Origin: Pseudemcibacter aquimaris
GTDB taxonomy: Bacteria; Pseudomonadota; Alphaproteobacteria; Sphingomonadales; Emcibacteraceae
Assembly: GCF_028869115.1 (NCBI RefSeq)
Contig: NZ_CP079800.1
Coordinates: forward strand, 62,001-126,000
DNA length: 64,000 nt
Direction of reading: 5' to 3'
The stretch's first letter is position 1, and each line of letters opens with the position of its first letter. The translations under genes and the position numbers were made by a program. The notes beneath the pieces are model-generated. The model ran no database searches, was not told the origin of the DNA, and saw nothing but the letters and a program-made list of their open reading frames with translations. Of the stretch, positions 8,855 to 18,889 are shown in pieces.

Positions 8855-9313
8855 ATGGCTGTTAAAATTAGACTTGCACGTGGTGGTGCAAAAAAACGTC
8901 CTTACTACCGTGTTGTTGTGGCTGATAGCCGCGCACCTCGCGATGGTAAATACATTGAAAAAGTAGGTACACATAACCCACTTCTTCCAAAAGATCACGA
9001 AGACCGCATTAAGCTTGATGCAGAGCGTGTTCAATACTGGCTAGGTCAAGGCGCAAAGCCAACTGACCGTGTTGCTCGTTTTCTTGACGCTGCTGGCCTT
9101 ATGAAGCGTGAAGAGCGTAACAACCCGAACAAAGGTAAGCCAGGTGCAAAAGCGCTAGAGCGTATCGAAGAGAAAAAAGAAAAAGAAGCTGCTGCTGCTG
9201 AAGCTGCTGCGGAAGCAGAAGCCGCTGCAAAAGCTGCTGAAGAAGAAGCAAAAGCTGCCGCTGAAGCTCCTGCAGAAGAAGCACCAGCTGAAGAAGCTGC
9301 TGCTGAAGAATAA
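8855..9313 (+). CDS. rpsP: 30S ribosomal protein S16 with an Ala/Glu-rich C-terminal tail
   Basis: S16 is a small-subunit protein needed for 30S assembly. Residues 1 to about 85 carry the conserved S16 core ([26 protein letters not shown] with [14 protein letters not shown]). The protein is 152 residues, nearly double the usual 80-90. The extra part is a low-complexity Ala/Glu/Lys tail (repeats of [10 protein letters not shown] and [10 protein letters not shown] type). Such tails occur in several alphaproteobacterial S16 proteins. A good AAGGAAA ribosome-binding site precedes the ATG. rimM begins 5 bp after the stop. Confidence 0.97.
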   Translation: MAVKIRLARGGAKKRPYYRVVVADSRAPRDGKYIEKVGTHNPLLPKDHEDRIKLDAERVQYWLGQGAKPTDRVARFLDAAGLMKREERNNPNKGKPGAKALERIEEKKEKEAAAAEAAAEAEAAAKAAEEEAKAAAEAPAEEAPAEEAAAEE

Positions 9314-9318
9314 GGTTT

Positions 9319-9906
9319 ATGGCACACCCGCGTAAATATGATGATGAGGCCCCACGCGAAGACTTAATTTGTCTTGGGGCGGTATTTGGGGCATCTGGTA
9401 TACGCGGTGCTGTAAGGCTTAAGGTTTTTACCGAGGATTTAAAAGCCATTTCCCAATATGGTCCGGTGACGATATTCAGTCAGGATCACAAAGATGGCAA
9501 AAAATATAAGGTAAAAATCCTGCATGAAGTTAAAGGCGGTGTTGCGGCGACACTAAAAGGTGTGAATGATCGCAATAAAGCCGAAGCTTTAAAAGGCGCG
9601 AAGCTCTATATTGAAAGATCGGCCTTACCGGACATTGAAGAAGAAGACGGTTTCTATTTCGAAGATCTGGTGGGGCTTATGGCAAGAGATACGGAGGGTA
9701 GCCAGTTTGGTAAGGTTGAAGGCGTTTATAATTTTGGCGCCGGTGACATTATCGAAGTGAACCTTTCAAAGGAAAAAGGGAAACGCATGTATCCTTTTTC
9801 TGATGAAGTGGTTCCGGAAGTGAATATCGAAGAAGGTTACATCGTCGTTAACCGTGATGCGTTTAATGACGGTGAAGAAGACAGGGAAAATTCTAAGAAA
9901 GGGTAA
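9319..9906 (+). CDS. rimM: Ribosome maturation factor RimM
   Basis: RimM assists 30S head assembly by binding S19. The 195-residue protein has the N-terminal RimM domain (LGAVFGASGIRGAVRLKVFTE, about 19-100) and a C-terminal PRC barrel (DGFYFEDLVGLMARD through FSDEVVPEVNIEEGYIVV). Its position between rpsP and trmD is the conserved bacterial order. The spacers of 5 bp and 3 bp indicate one transcript. Confidence 0.96.
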   Translation: MAHPRKYDDEAPREDLICLGAVFGASGIRGAVRLKVFTEDLKAISQYGPVTIFSQDHKDGKKYKVKILHEVKGGVAATLKGVNDRNKAEALKGAKLYIERSALPDIEEEDGFYFEDLVGLMARDTEGSQFGKVEGVYNFGAGDIIEVNLSKEKGKRMYPFSDEVVPEVNIEEGYIVVNRDAFNDGEEDRENSKKG

Positions 9907-9909
9907 CAT

Positions 9910-10653
9910 ATGTGGCAGGCACAGATACTAACCCTTTTTCCGGAAATGTTTCCCGGCCCACTTGGATTATCACTGGCGGGTAAGGCGCTTAAAAATAATT
10001 TATGGGGCATGGATGTGATGCAGATTCGCGACCATGCTACGGACAAACACCGTTCGGTGGACGATACCCCTGCTGGGGGTGGTGCGGGAATGGTGCTTCG
10101 GGCGGATGTGATGGGCCGTGCAATTGATGCGGCCGTCCATAAGCGCCCCGAAGGAACGGCAAAAGAAGACTGGCCGCTCATATATTTGTCCCCCCGCGGC
10201 AAAAGACTGGATCAGAAAATGGTTCATGAATTTGCGAATAAGAAAGGCATCACATTAATTTGTGGGCGTTTCGAAGGACTTGATGAAAGGGTTCTTGAAA
10301 AGAAAGAAGTGATGGAAGTCTCGTTAGGGGATTTCGTGCTTTCCGGCGGTGAAATTGCCGCCATGATGCTGATGGATGCGGTCGTAAGGCTTATTCCTGG
10401 GGTAATTGGAGAGCCGGATACGCTACTGGAAGAGAGTTTTTCAAGCGGATTACTTGAGTATCCGCAATATACCCGACCACAAATGTGGGAGGGACTCGGA
10501 ATACCGGATGTTCTGACATCAGGACATCATGGAAAAATTAAGGACTGGCGCCTTAAAAAGTCTGAAAAATTGACTGAAAAAAGACGCCCAGACCTGTGGA
10601 AAGAATATATTGAGGCGAAAAATAAAGATTCGCACAATAAAAGTGATGATTGA
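9910..10653 (+). CDS. trmD: tRNA (guanine-N1)-methyltransferase TrmD
   Basis: TrmD methylates G37 of tRNAs reading CNN, CCN and CGN codons, preventing +1 frameshifts. It is a SPOUT enzyme with a trefoil knot. The 247-residue protein shows all family motifs: GGGAGMVLRADV, YLSPRGKRLDQ, LICGRFEGLDERV, SLGDFVLSGGEIAAM and GLLEYPQYTRP with the conserved SGHH. Length is typical. Confidence 0.97.
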   Translation: MWQAQILTLFPEMFPGPLGLSLAGKALKNNLWGMDVMQIRDHATDKHRSVDDTPAGGGAGMVLRADVMGRAIDAAVHKRPEGTAKEDWPLIYLSPRGKRLDQKMVHEFANKKGITLICGRFEGLDERVLEKKEVMEVSLGDFVLSGGEIAAMMLMDAVVRLIPGVIGEPDTLLEESFSSGLLEYPQYTRPQMWEGLGIPDVLTSGHHGKIKDWRLKKSEKLTEKRRPDLWKEYIEAKNKDSHNKSDD

Positions 10654-10708
10654 TATTGAAATATGGCTCAAACTTGTTTAAAAGGGCCGCCGTATAAGGA
10701 TAAATGTT

Positions 10709-11089
10709 ATGAATATTATTGAAAAACTAGAAAATGAGCAAATCGCTCAATTAACAGACGGCAAAGACATTCCAGAATTTGCTCCTGGTGATACTGTTAA
10801 AGTTAACGTGAAGGTTGTTGAAGGTTCACGTGAACGTATTCAGGCGTATGAAGGCGTATGCATTGCACGTTCAAACCGTGCTCTTAACTCTTCATTTACA
10901 GTACGTAAAATTTCATACGGTGAAGGTGTGGAACGTGTATTCCCACTTTACTCACCAAATGTAGACAGCATTGAAGTTATTCGTCGCGGTCGTGTTCGTC
11001 GCGCGAAACTATACTACCTTCGTGGTCTGCGTGGTAAGAAAGCCCGTATTGCTGAAAAAACGGATTATCACAAGAAGTCTGCGAATTAA
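10709..11089 (+). CDS. rplS: 50S ribosomal protein L19
   Basis: L19 lies at the 30S-50S interface. The 126-residue protein shows the signature [40 protein letters not shown] and [18 protein letters not shown]. It is separated from trmD by 55 bp and followed by a strong terminator-like hairpin (11141-11174), which marks the end of the ribosomal operon or a control point before leuC. Confidence 0.98.
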   Translation: MNIIEKLENEQIAQLTDGKDIPEFAPGDTVKVNVKVVEGSRERIQAYEGVCIARSNRALNSSFTVRKISYGEGVERVFPLYSPNVDSIEVIRRGRVRRAKLYYLRGLRGKKARIAEKTDYHKKSAN

Positions 11090-11114
11090 GACCTGACCGT
11101 CTAATATCGAATTC

Positions 11115-11174
11115 GAGGCTTCAAGAAAATGAGCCTCAGCAAAATGAGGCTCGGGAAACGGAGCCTCATTTTTT
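11115..11174 (+). terminator. Terminator with attenuator-like alternative stems between rplS and leuC
   Basis: The 3' hairpin pairs AAAATGAGGCTC (11141-11152) with GAGCCTCATTTT (11161-11172), 12 perfect base pairs with an 8-nt loop, running into TTTTTT at 11169-11174. It is a textbook Rho-independent terminator. Two further arms lie upstream: GAGGCT (11115-11120) and TGAGCCTCA (11130-11138). The second can pair with the first, or with TGAGGCTC (11145-11152), which would disrupt the terminator. The possible leuC regulation is discussed as a finding. Confidence 0.8.
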
Positions 11175-11206
11175 GTGTTTATAGAAGAAAAATAAGGATA
11201 AGCGAA

Positions 11207-12616
11207 ATGACAAGTCCGCGTACAATGTATGACAAGATATGGGATGCCCATGTTGTTGAAGAACAACAAAGCGGCAACACTCTTGTTTATATCGATCGCC
11301 ATATCGTCCACGAAGTAACAAGCCCGCAAGCCTTTGAAGGTCTGCGTATGGCTGGCCGTTCACTGCGCCGGGTGGAAACTATTCTCGCTGTTCCTGATCA
11401 TAACGTGCCGACAACATCTGACCGTGAAACACGTGTTGATAGTATCGAAAGTAAAAATCAACTTGATGCGCTTGAAAGAAACGCAAAAGAATTTGATCTT
11501 GATTATATCCCGATGATGGATGCCCGTCAGGGGATTGTCCATATTGTTGGACCGGAACAGGGTTTTACCTTACCGGGCACAACAATCGTTTGTGGTGATA
11601 GCCATACGGCGACACACGGTGCGTTTGGTGCGCTTGCGTTCGGTATCGGTACATCCGAAGTTGAACATGTGATGGCGACCAATACACTGATCCTGAAGCG
11701 TTCAAAGAACCTTCGTATTGATGTAAGCGGTGAACTTGGTGCGGGTGTTACCGCAAAAGACGTGGCGCTTGCTGTGATCGGTCATATCGGCACTGCGGGC
11801 GGTACGGGTTCCGTGATTGAATTTACCGGTTCTGCCATTAAAGGTTTAAGCATGGAAGGGCGTATGACCCTTTGTAACATGGCGATTGAGGGCGGCGCGC
11901 GTGCCGGTCTTGTTGAGCCGGATGAAAAGACATACGAATATATCAAAGGCCGTCCGAAAGCACCAAAGGGTGCTGAATTTGAAATGGCGGTGAATTACTG
12001 GAACAGCTTAAAATCCGATGACGGTGCAAAATACGACAACGAAGTGTTTATCAATGCCGCTGAAATCGTACCGCAAGTAACATGGGGCAACAGCCCTGAA
12101 GATGTGGTTCCGATCACTGGGGCGGTTCCAAACCCGGCTGATATGGCTGATGCGGATAAAAAGGCGGCCGCAGAACGTGCCCTTGAATATATGGGGCTTG
12201 AGGCCGGCACAAATATGACTGATATTTCCGTTGATAAAGTTTTCATCGGATCATGCACCAATGGCCGTATCGAAGATATGCGTGCCGTAGCAGACGTTGT
12301 TAAAGGCAAAAAGATCGCGGACAATATTAAAGAAGCATTGATCGTACCGGGTAGTGGCCTTGTGAAATTACAAGCCGAAGAAGAAGGTCTTGATAAGATT
12401 TTTGTTGATGCCGGTTTTGACTGGCGCGAGCCAGGATGTTCAATGTGTCTTGCCATGAATGCGGATAAATTATTACCGGGTGAGCGCTGCGCATCGACAT
12501 CAAACCGTAACTTCGAAGGACGCCAAGGTCCAAAATCACGTACGCATTTGGTTAGCCCGGCAATGGCTGCTGCGGCTGCGATCACGGGTCATTTAGCGGA
12601 TGTAAGGGAGCTATAA
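11207..12616 (+). CDS. leuC: 3-isopropylmalate dehydratase large subunit LeuC
   Basis: LeuC with LeuD isomerises 2-isopropylmalate to 3-isopropylmalate in leucine synthesis. The 469-residue protein has the aconitase-type [4Fe-4S] ligands C350 (FIGSCTNGR), C411 and C414 (CSMCLAMN), plus the family sequence [21 protein letters not shown] chose ATG 11207 ([17 protein letters not shown]), which has AAGGAT upstream and matches known N-termini. A longer in-frame start at 11129 lies inside the terminator arms and is rejected. Confidence 0.97.
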   Translation: MTSPRTMYDKIWDAHVVEEQQSGNTLVYIDRHIVHEVTSPQAFEGLRMAGRSLRRVETILAVPDHNVPTTSDRETRVDSIESKNQLDALERNAKEFDLDYIPMMDARQGIVHIVGPEQGFTLPGTTIVCGDSHTATHGAFGALAFGIGTSEVEHVMATNTLILKRSKNLRIDVSGELGAGVTAKDVALAVIGHIGTAGGTGSVIEFTGSAIKGLSMEGRMTLCNMAIEGGARAGLVEPDEKTYEYIKGRPKAPKGAEFEMAVNYWNSLKSDDGAKYDNEVFINAAEIVPQVTWGNSPEDVVPITGAVPNPADMADADKKAAAERALEYMGLEAGTNMTDISVDKVFIGSCTNGRIEDMRAVADVVKGKKIADNIKEALIVPGSGLVKLQAEEEGLDKIFVDAGFDWREPGCSMCLAMNADKLLPGERCASTSNRNFEGRQGPKSRTHLVSPAMAAAAAITGHLADVREL

Positions 12617-12620
12617 TCAC

Positions 12621-13232
12621 ATGGAAAAATTTACTAAAATTCGTGCGGTTGCAGCACCACTTCCGATGACCAATGTTGATACGGATATGATCATCCCGCA
12701 AAACTTCCTGCGCACAATTGAACGTACCGGTCTTGGCAAGCATGCCTTTACGAACATCCGTTATTTTGACGATGGTTCTGAAAATCCGGAATTCATTATG
12801 AATAAACCGGCATATCGTGATGCAAAAATCCTAATCACGGGTGAGAATTTCGGTTGTGGATCAAGCCGTGAGCATGCGCCGTGGGCATTGATGGATATGG
12901 GCCTTCGCTGCATTATCGCGCCAAGCTTTGCTGATATTTTTTATGGCAACTGTTTTAAAAATGGTTTGTTACCGATCAAGCTGCCACAAGAAGTAATCGA
13001 TGATTTGATGGCGGACGCGGATAAAGGTGCCAATGCGGTATTTACCGTTGATCTTGAAAATCTTGAAATCACTCGTCCTGACGGCGAAGTGGTGAAATTT
13101 GAAATGGATGGATTCCGGCAGCATTCAATGGTCAATGGCCTTGATGATATCGGCATTACCATGGAAAAGGGCGCGAAGATTTCAGAATTTGAAGCCAAGC
13201 AAAAGGCCGAGCAGCCTTGGTTATATAAATAA
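12621..13232 (+). CDS. leuD: 3-isopropylmalate dehydratase small subunit LeuD
   Basis: LeuD is the swivel-domain subunit of isopropylmalate isomerase. The 203-residue protein contains the family signatures [14 protein letters not shown] near the N-terminus and [17 protein letters not shown] in the centre, and ends at the usual length for the bacterial form. It begins 4 bp after leuC, consistent with coupled expression of the heterodimer. Confidence 0.97.
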   Translation: MEKFTKIRAVAAPLPMTNVDTDMIIPQNFLRTIERTGLGKHAFTNIRYFDDGSENPEFIMNKPAYRDAKILITGENFGCGSSREHAPWALMDMGLRCIIAPSFADIFYGNCFKNGLLPIKLPQEVIDDLMADADKGANAVFTVDLENLEITRPDGEVVKFEMDGFRQHSMVNGLDDIGITMEKGAKISEFEAKQKAEQPWLYK

Positions 13233-13250
13233 GAATAAGAAGAGAATAAA

Positions 13251-14348
13251 ATGAGCAAAAAACACAGCATGTTAATTCTACCGGGTGATGGTATTGGCCC
13301 GGAAGCAATGGTTGAAGTGAAAAAGGTCGTTGCATGGCTTACCGCAAATAAGGGTATCGAATTTGATATTTCCGAAGACGAAGTGGGCGGTGCGGCATAT
13401 GATAAATACGGCACATCACTTGCTGATCATACCCTTGAAAAAGCAAAAGAAGTTGATGCTGTGATGTTCGGTGCAGTGGGTGGCCCAAAATGGGACGGTG
13501 TTGAATATAGCCTTCGTCCGGAAGCGGGTCTTTTAAAACTGCGTAAAGAATTAAACCTTTTTGCAAACTTGCGTCCGGCTCTTTGTTTCGAACCACTTGT
13601 TGATGCATCAAGTCTTAAGCCGGAACTGGTGAGCGGTCTTGATATCATGATCCTTCGTGAACTAACTGGCGGTGTTTATTTCGGTGAGCCGCGCGGTATT
13701 GAAGAACTGACAAACGGTCAACGTCGCGGCGTTAACACACAAGTTTATGAAACATATGAAATTCACCGCATCGGTCATGTGGCCTTTGATCTTGCTCGTA
13801 AAAGAAACGGCAAGGTAACGTCATCTGAAAAAGCCAACGTGATGGAAAGCGGCCTTTTATGGCGCGAAGAAATGGAGCTGATCGCCAAAGATTATCCGGA
13901 TGTGGAATATGAAAATATGCTTGCGGATAACTGTGGCATGCAGTTGGTGCGTGCACCAAAACAGTTCGACGTGATTGTAACGGATAACCTGTTTGGTGAC
14001 ATGCTATCTGATGTTGCGGCGATGCTTACAGGTTCGCTTGGTATGCTTCCGTCAGCATCCCTTGGTGAAAAGGGTAAAGGTGCCCTTTATGAACCGGTTC
14101 ATGGCAGTGCCCCTGATATCGCAGGGCAGGGCAAAGCAAACCCAATCGCAACGATTTTAAGTTTCGCAATGGCGCTTCGTTATACATATGACGAGGGTGA
14201 TGCCGCAGATTTAATTGAGAACGCAGTGAATGAGGTTCTCGCTAACGATATTCGCACGGCTGATATTAACCAGCCTGGAATGACGCTTGTATCCACAAGC
14301 GAGATGGGTAGCCACATTGTGGATGCCATGGAAAAACTAAGTAACTAA
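13251..14348 (+). CDS. leuB: 3-isopropylmalate dehydrogenase LeuB
   Basis: LeuB oxidatively decarboxylates 3-isopropylmalate with NAD+ to give 2-oxoisocaproate. The 365-residue protein has LPGDGIGPE at the N-terminus, the substrate loop [22 protein letters not shown], the [12 protein letters not shown] motif, [20 protein letters not shown] for the metal site, and the NAD-binding [19 protein letters not shown]. All catalytic regions are intact. No leuA is present in the window. Confidence 0.97.
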   Translation: MSKKHSMLILPGDGIGPEAMVEVKKVVAWLTANKGIEFDISEDEVGGAAYDKYGTSLADHTLEKAKEVDAVMFGAVGGPKWDGVEYSLRPEAGLLKLRKELNLFANLRPALCFEPLVDASSLKPELVSGLDIMILRELTGGVYFGEPRGIEELTNGQRRGVNTQVYETYEIHRIGHVAFDLARKRNGKVTSSEKANVMESGLLWREEMELIAKDYPDVEYENMLADNCGMQLVRAPKQFDVIVTDNLFGDMLSDVAAMLTGSLGMLPSASLGEKGKGALYEPVHGSAPDIAGQGKANPIATILSFAMALRYTYDEGDAADLIENAVNEVLANDIRTADINQPGMTLVSTSEMGSHIVDAMEKLSN

Positions 14349-14392
14349 AATCTAATTAAACAAAAACAACTTAATACATACTGGAGAGTATA

Positions 14393-15412
14393 ATGTCCTA
14401 TAAAGTAGCCGTCGTGGGAGCGACTGGCAACGTTGGCCGAGAAATGCTGAATATCCTGCATGAACGCCAATTCCCCGTTTCAGAAGTAGTCGCATTGGCG
14501 TCACGTCGTTCCATTGGTTCCGAAGTGACCTTTGGCGACACGACGATTAAATGCAAATGTCTTGATGACTATGACTTCACGGGTACGGACATTGCGCTTA
14601 TGTCTGCTGGTGGGTCAATTTCTGCCAAGTTCGCCGATAAAATCGCGGCGGCTGGTTGTGTTGTGATCGATAACAGCTCACATTTCCGTATGGATCCTGA
14701 TGTTCCATTGATCGTACCGGAAGTAAACGGTGACGCCATCGCCGGATACACAAAGAAAGGCATCATTGCCAATCCGAACTGTTCAACGGCACAAATGATG
14801 GTTGCGCTTAAGCCGCTTCATGATGCGGCGGTGATTAAACGTTGTGTGGTTTCAACTTACCAGTCAGTTTCCGGTTCCGGTAAAGCGGCGATGGAAGAGT
14901 TATGGTCACAAACACGTGCGATTTTTGTGAATGACCCGGTTGAAAACGAAGTTTACACAAAACAAATCGCGTTTAACTGTATCCCACATATTGATGTGTT
15001 TATGGATAATGGTGACACCAAAGAAGAATGGAAAATGGTTGTGGAAACAGGCAAGATCCTTGATCCTGATATCCGTGTTACAGCTACATGTGTGCGTGTA
15101 CCGGTATTCCTTTCACATTCTGAAAGCATCAACCTTGAATTTGAACGTGAAATTACACCGGAACGTGCGCTTGAAATTCTACGCGAAGCACCGGGTATCA
15201 TGGTTGTTGATAAACGCGAAGACGGTGGTTACATCACACCTGTCGAAGCCGCAGGCGAATTCGCCACATACATCAGCCGTATGCGTAAAGATGAAACAGT
15301 GAAGCACGGCCTTAATTTCTGGTGTGTGTCTGATAACCTTCTTAAAGGTGCAGCACTAAACGCCGTACAGATCGCTGAAGTTCTTTGCCGCGATCATCTT
15401 AAAAAGGGTTAA
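14393..15412 (+). CDS. asd: Aspartate-semialdehyde dehydrogenase
   Basis: Asd reduces aspartyl phosphate to aspartate semialdehyde, the branch point for lysine, diaminopimelate, methionine and threonine. The 339-residue protein has the N-terminal NADP motif VAVVGATGNVGREML, the catalytic cysteine C130 in ANPNCSTAQMMVAL, and the conserved QSVSGSGKAAMEEL. It lies 44 bp after leuB in the same direction and is followed by a strong terminator, so it likely ends the leuCDB-asd transcript. The same order occurs in other alphaproteobacteria. Confidence 0.97.
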   Translation: MSYKVAVVGATGNVGREMLNILHERQFPVSEVVALASRRSIGSEVTFGDTTIKCKCLDDYDFTGTDIALMSAGGSISAKFADKIAAAGCVVIDNSSHFRMDPDVPLIVPEVNGDAIAGYTKKGIIANPNCSTAQMMVALKPLHDAAVIKRCVVSTYQSVSGSGKAAMEELWSQTRAIFVNDPVENEVYTKQIAFNCIPHIDVFMDNGDTKEEWKMVVETGKILDPDIRVTATCVRVPVFLSHSESINLEFEREITPERALEILREAPGIMVVDKREDGGYITPVEAAGEFATYISRMRKDETVKHGLNFWCVSDNLLKGAALNAVQIAEVLCRDHLKKG

Positions 15413-15436
15413 GTCACTTTTTAGGTAAAGCATTAA

Positions 15437-15470
15437 AAAGGCCGGGTCATTTGATCCGGCCTTTTCTTTT
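15437..15470. terminator. Bidirectional terminator after asd
   Basis: AAAAGGCCGG (15437-15446) pairs with CCGGCCTTTT (15455-15464) around a 10-nt loop. It is followed by CTTTTTT-type sequence on the plus strand and by TTTTTAAT when read on the minus strand. It sits between convergent asd and the NIPSNAP gene and can serve both. Confidence 0.85.
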
Positions 15471-15492
15471 TTCATAGGTATATGGGCGTTTC

Positions 15493-15801
15493 TTATTCAT
15501 TTAAGATAGGTCTTAAAAAATGACGATCATATCGTTTGATGCAGTCAGTCTCTTCTGCATATTTGAAAGCTTTTAAGCATTCCTCATCTTTTAAGCTGTC
15601 TGTACGGTATTGCTCGTAATCAGCAAGTGATGGGAATGAGAATAAACATACTGCAAGATCATTAGGACTTTCGTGGGGTAGAAAATATCCATGATGGTTG
15701 CCGCCAAATTTTTCAACCAATGGAATCCACATACGGGCGTATTCTTCAAATTCATTTATTTTAGATGGATTTATTTCATATTGAATATAGCAAGTAATCA
15801 A
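15493..15801 (-). CDS. NIPSNAP-family protein
   Basis: NIPSNAP proteins are small ferredoxin-like alpha/beta-barrel dimers; their bacterial roles are mostly undefined. The 102-residue protein has the usual pattern: an initial strand (MITCYIQYEINPSKINEFEEY), the helix leading to WIPLVEKFGGNHHGYFLP, and the FPSLADYEQYR segment. No signal peptide. It is a single gene between convergent asd and the end of the sdh operon, with no informative neighbours. Confidence 0.8.
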   Translation of the reverse strand: MITCYIQYEINPSKINEFEEYARMWIPLVEKFGGNHHGYFLPHESPNDLAVCLFSFPSLADYEQYRTDSLKDEECLKAFKYAEETDCIKRYDRHFLRPILNE

Positions 15802-15852
15802 AGCGTATCTCCATTAGGTGTATGTTCGTTGTCTTTAAAATATCACATCAAA

Positions 15853-15885
15853 TAAAAAAGGCCCGCTGAATGAGCGAGCCTTTAA
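15853..15885 (-). terminator. Terminator of the sdh operon
   Basis: On the minus strand the sequence AAAGGCTCGCT-CATTC-AGCGGGCCTTTTTT forms a stem with one mismatch, followed directly by a T run. It begins about 20 bp after the sdhB stop codon, the expected place for the sdhCDAB terminator. Confidence 0.75.
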
Positions 15886-15904
15886 ATTTCTTATAGGATT
15901 TTAT

Positions 15905-16687
15905 TTATCCCTGACGCTCGACCATCATTTTTTTGATCTCGGCGATTGCCTTGGCCGGGTTAAGGCCTTTTGGACATGTGTTTGTACAGTTCATGATCGT
16001 GTGACAACGGTAAAGACGGAATGGGTCTTCAAGGTTATCAAGACGCTCACCAGTATTTTCATCACGTGTATCCACAAGCCAGCGATATGCTTGTAGAAGC
16101 ACGGCTGGACCAAGGTAACGATCACTGTTCCACCAGTAACTCGGGCATGATGTTGAACAACATGCACAAAGCACACATTCATAAAGGCCGTCTAATTTTT
16201 CACGGTCTTCCGGGCTTTGTAGGCGTTCTGTGCCAGATGGTGTTGGTGTTTGCGTTTGCATCCATGGTTTGATGGACGCGTATTGCGCGTAAAAGTTGGT
16301 TAGATCAGGAACCAAATCCTTCACCACATCCATATGCGGAAGAGGGAAGATGTTCACATCACCCTTATATGACGCAATGTCAATGGTACACGCCAGCGTG
16401 TTTTTACCACCAATATTCATCGCACATGAACCACACACACCCTCACGACAAGAACGACGGAACGTCAGTGTTGGATCAATTTCATTTTTAATTTTGATCA
16501 GTGCATCAAGAACCATCGGGCCACATTTATCCAGATCGACTTCGTATGTGTCGATGCGTGGATTTTCACCGTCGTCTTCGTTCCAGCGATAAATGTTGAA
16601 ACGTTTTACATTGGTTGCGCCCGCTTCCGCAGGCCAAGTTTTCCCTTTAGTATAAGTAGAGTTCTTGGGAAGTTTAAATTCTGCCAT
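15905..16687 (-). CDS. sdhB: Succinate dehydrogenase iron-sulfur subunit
   Basis: SdhB carries electrons from SdhA to the membrane quinone site through three clusters. The 260-residue protein has the [2Fe-2S] ligands C80, C85, C88 and C100 ([13 protein letters not shown]). The [4Fe-4S] and [3Fe-4S] ligands lie in [12 protein letters not shown] (C171, C174, C177, C181) and [17 protein letters not shown] (C228, C234, C238). It is the last gene of the sdhCDAB operon, 17 bp after sdhA. Confidence 0.98.
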   Translation of the reverse strand: MAEFKLPKNSTYTKGKTWPAEAGATNVKRFNIYRWNEDDGENPRIDTYEVDLDKCGPMVLDALIKIKNEIDPTLTFRRSCREGVCGSCAMNIGGKNTLACTIDIASYKGDVNIFPLPHMDVVKDLVPDLTNFYAQYASIKPWMQTQTPTPSGTERLQSPEDREKLDGLYECVLCACCSTSCPSYWWNSDRYLGPAVLLQAYRWLVDTRDENTGERLDNLEDPFRLYRCHTIMNCTNTCPKGLNPAKAIAEIKKMMVERQG

Positions 16688-16704
16688 TTTTCTATTCCCT
16701 TCCC

Positions 16705-18492
16705 TTAGTAAACACGTGGCTTAGGTTTGATGTATTCAACTTCGTCCGTGAGCGTATAGTCATGAACCGGGCGGTAGCTGATTTCAACCTTGTTATCATT
16801 TAAATGAGCAACGGTATGTTTCATCCAATCGTCATCATTACGGTCCGGGTAGTCCTCATGCATGTGGGCACCACGGCTTTCTTTACGGTTGGCGGCACAG
16901 TGCATTGTGACTTGTGCTTGCCCCATAAGGTTCTCAAGCTCCATCGCCTCAATAAGATCACTGTTCCAAACAAGCGAACGATCGAATGTTTTGATGTCTG
17001 GTAACAGACCCGCAATCTCGTCGATCTTGACTTTACCTTCTTCAAGAACTTCTTCGGTTCTAAAGACGGCGCAGTTTGCTTGCATTGTGCGTTGCATCTT
17101 GTCACGGATTTCAGCGGTTGATAGTTCACCATCCGCATAACGAAGACGGTCAAGACGACCAAGCGCCATGTCAGCATGGCTTTCTGAAAGTTTCGCATGT
17201 GGCGCGCCAGCTGTTACCACATCGGCAACACGTTGCGCGGCCGCGCGGCCAAACACAACAAGGTCAATCAGTGAATTTGATCCAAGACGGTTGGCACCAT
17301 GAACGGATACACAGGCCGCTTCACCAATGGCCATAAGGCCCGGCACGATACGGTCTGGGTCATCTTCTGATGGGTTAAGCACTTCACCGTGATAATTGGT
17401 TGGAATACCACCCATGTTATAGTGAACAGTCGGAAGAACCGGAATTGGTTCTTTGTTCACGTCAACACCGGCGAAAATTTTCGCTGATTCTGAAATGCCC
17501 GGTAGACGGCTTGCCAATGTTTCCGCATCAAGATGATCAAGATGTAGGAAAATATGATCGCCATGTTCACCAACACCGCGTCCTTCTCGGATTTCATATG
17601 ACATGGAACGGGACACAACGTCACGTGATGCAAGGTCCTTGGCTGATGGTGCGTAACGTTCCATGAAACGTTCACCTTTTGAGTTCACAAGGTAACCACC
17701 TTCACCGCGGGCACCTTCCGTGATCAATACACCTGCGCCGTAAATGCCGGTTGGGTGGAACTGAACGAATTCAAGATCCTGCATCGGCAGTCCGGCACGT
17801 TGAACCATGCCGCCACCATCACCAGTACAGGTATGCGCTGATGTTGCAGAGAAGTACGCACGACCATAACCACCTGTTGCCAGTGTTGTTGAATGAGCGC
17901 GGAAACGGTGAAGTTTACCCGTATTCATATCAAGGGCGATCACACCGCGACATTCACCGTCTTCCATGATCAGATCGATGGCGAAATATTCAACATAAAA
18001 GTCTGTGTCATATTTAAGTGATTGTTGATAAAGCGAATGAAGCATCGCGTGACCGGTACGGTCAGCGGCGGCACATGTACGCTGTGCTGCTGGCCCTTCG
18101 CCAAATTCTGTTGTCATACCGCCGAATGGGCGTTGGTAAATGCGGCCTTCTTCGGTACGGCTGAACGGAACACCGAAATGTTCAAGTTCATATACGGCCT
18201 CTGGTGCTTGACGAACCATATATTCAATGGCGTCTTGGTCACCAAGCCAGTCGGAACCTTTCACGGTGTCATACATATGCCACTGCCATTTATCCGGCCC
18301 CATGTTACCAAGGGATGCGGCGATACCACCCTGCGCCGCAACGGTGTGCGAACGGGTTGGGAATACTTTTGTAATACATGCGGTTTTAAGGCCGCTTTCG
18401 GCGATGCCCATGGCCGCACGAAGACCGGCACCGCCAGCCCCCACTACGATCGCATCATAGACATGATCTTCTATTTCATATGCTTTAGTCAT
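16705..18492 (-). CDS. sdhA: Succinate dehydrogenase flavoprotein subunit
   Basis: SdhA oxidises succinate to fumarate with covalently bound FAD. The 595-residue protein has the dinucleotide motif [13 protein letters not shown]49 in [10 protein letters not shown] as the FAD-linked histidine, the substrate region [11 protein letters not shown], and the catalytic-domain sequence [11 protein letters not shown]. Length is typical of the proteobacterial enzyme. It lies 11 bp downstream of sdhD. Confidence 0.98.
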   Translation of the reverse strand: MTKAYEIEDHVYDAIVVGAGGAGLRAAMGIAESGLKTACITKVFPTRSHTVAAQGGIAASLGNMGPDKWQWHMYDTVKGSDWLGDQDAIEYMVRQAPEAVYELEHFGVPFSRTEEGRIYQRPFGGMTTEFGEGPAAQRTCAAADRTGHAMLHSLYQQSLKYDTDFYVEYFAIDLIMEDGECRGVIALDMNTGKLHRFRAHSTTLATGGYGRAYFSATSAHTCTGDGGGMVQRAGLPMQDLEFVQFHPTGIYGAGVLITEGARGEGGYLVNSKGERFMERYAPSAKDLASRDVVSRSMSYEIREGRGVGEHGDHIFLHLDHLDAETLASRLPGISESAKIFAGVDVNKEPIPVLPTVHYNMGGIPTNYHGEVLNPSEDDPDRIVPGLMAIGEAACVSVHGANRLGSNSLIDLVVFGRAAAQRVADVVTAGAPHAKLSESHADMALGRLDRLRYADGELSTAEIRDKMQRTMQANCAVFRTEEVLEEGKVKIDEIAGLLPDIKTFDRSLVWNSDLIEAMELENLMGQAQVTMHCAANRKESRGAHMHEDYPDRNDDDWMKHTVAHLNDNKVEISYRPVHDYTLTDEVEYIKPKPRVY

Positions 18493-18503
18493 TTAAACGT
18501 ACC

Positions 18504-18878
18504 TTAAAGCGCAATTTTTAAAATGGAGAATACGGCCAGCGTACCAACAAGCACACAGCCAAAAGTAACAAGCATCTGAAGGGCGATTTTCTGACCTTCA
18601 GAATGGATATAATCTTCGATGATTACCTGAAGGCCAAGCTTCAGATGGTAAATACCTGTTACGATAAATAATGTCAGCAGTACTGCAACGACAGGGGAAC
18701 TCATCCATTTAAGGACGGTTGCGTAATCGGCCTGTGTCATTTGTACGACGCTGGAAACAAACCAGATTGTTAGCGGGATAAGTGCAACCGCAGTTACCTT
18801 TTGCATCCACCAGTGATGCGTCCCGTTCTTTGCAGAACCAAGACCGCGAACTTTTCCAAGAGGGGAACGTAAACTCAT
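18504..18878 (-). CDS. sdhD: Succinate dehydrogenase membrane anchor subunit SdhD
   Basis: SdhD with SdhC anchors the enzyme and binds haem b and ubiquinone. The 124-residue protein has three membrane helices (about 27-48, 61-80, 98-122). It also has the alphaproteobacterial anchor signature GSAKNGTHHWWMQKVTAVAL near the N-terminus and YHLKLGLQVIIEDY, whose H78 is the expected haem ligand. It sits between sdhC and sdhA with 11-bp spacers on each side. Confidence 0.93.
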   Translation of the reverse strand: MSLRSPLGKVRGLGSAKNGTHHWWMQKVTAVALIPLTIWFVSSVVQMTQADYATVLKWMSSPVVAVLLTLFIVTGIYHLKLGLQVIIEDYIHSEGQKIALQMLVTFGCVLVGTLAVFSILKIAL

Positions 18879-18889
18879 TTATTCTCTCC

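Noticed and set aside
9046-9449. Antisense open frames of 93 and 116 residues across rpsP and rimM
   Set aside because: They are shadows of the Ala/Glu repeat, with low-complexity Ser/Ala or Leu/Gln translations and no ribosome-binding site.
11129-11206. In-frame upstream extension of leuC starting at ATG 11129
   Set aside because: It begins inside the terminator stem, has no ribosome-binding site and does not resemble LeuC N-termini. ATG 11207 fits the family and has a ribosome-binding site.
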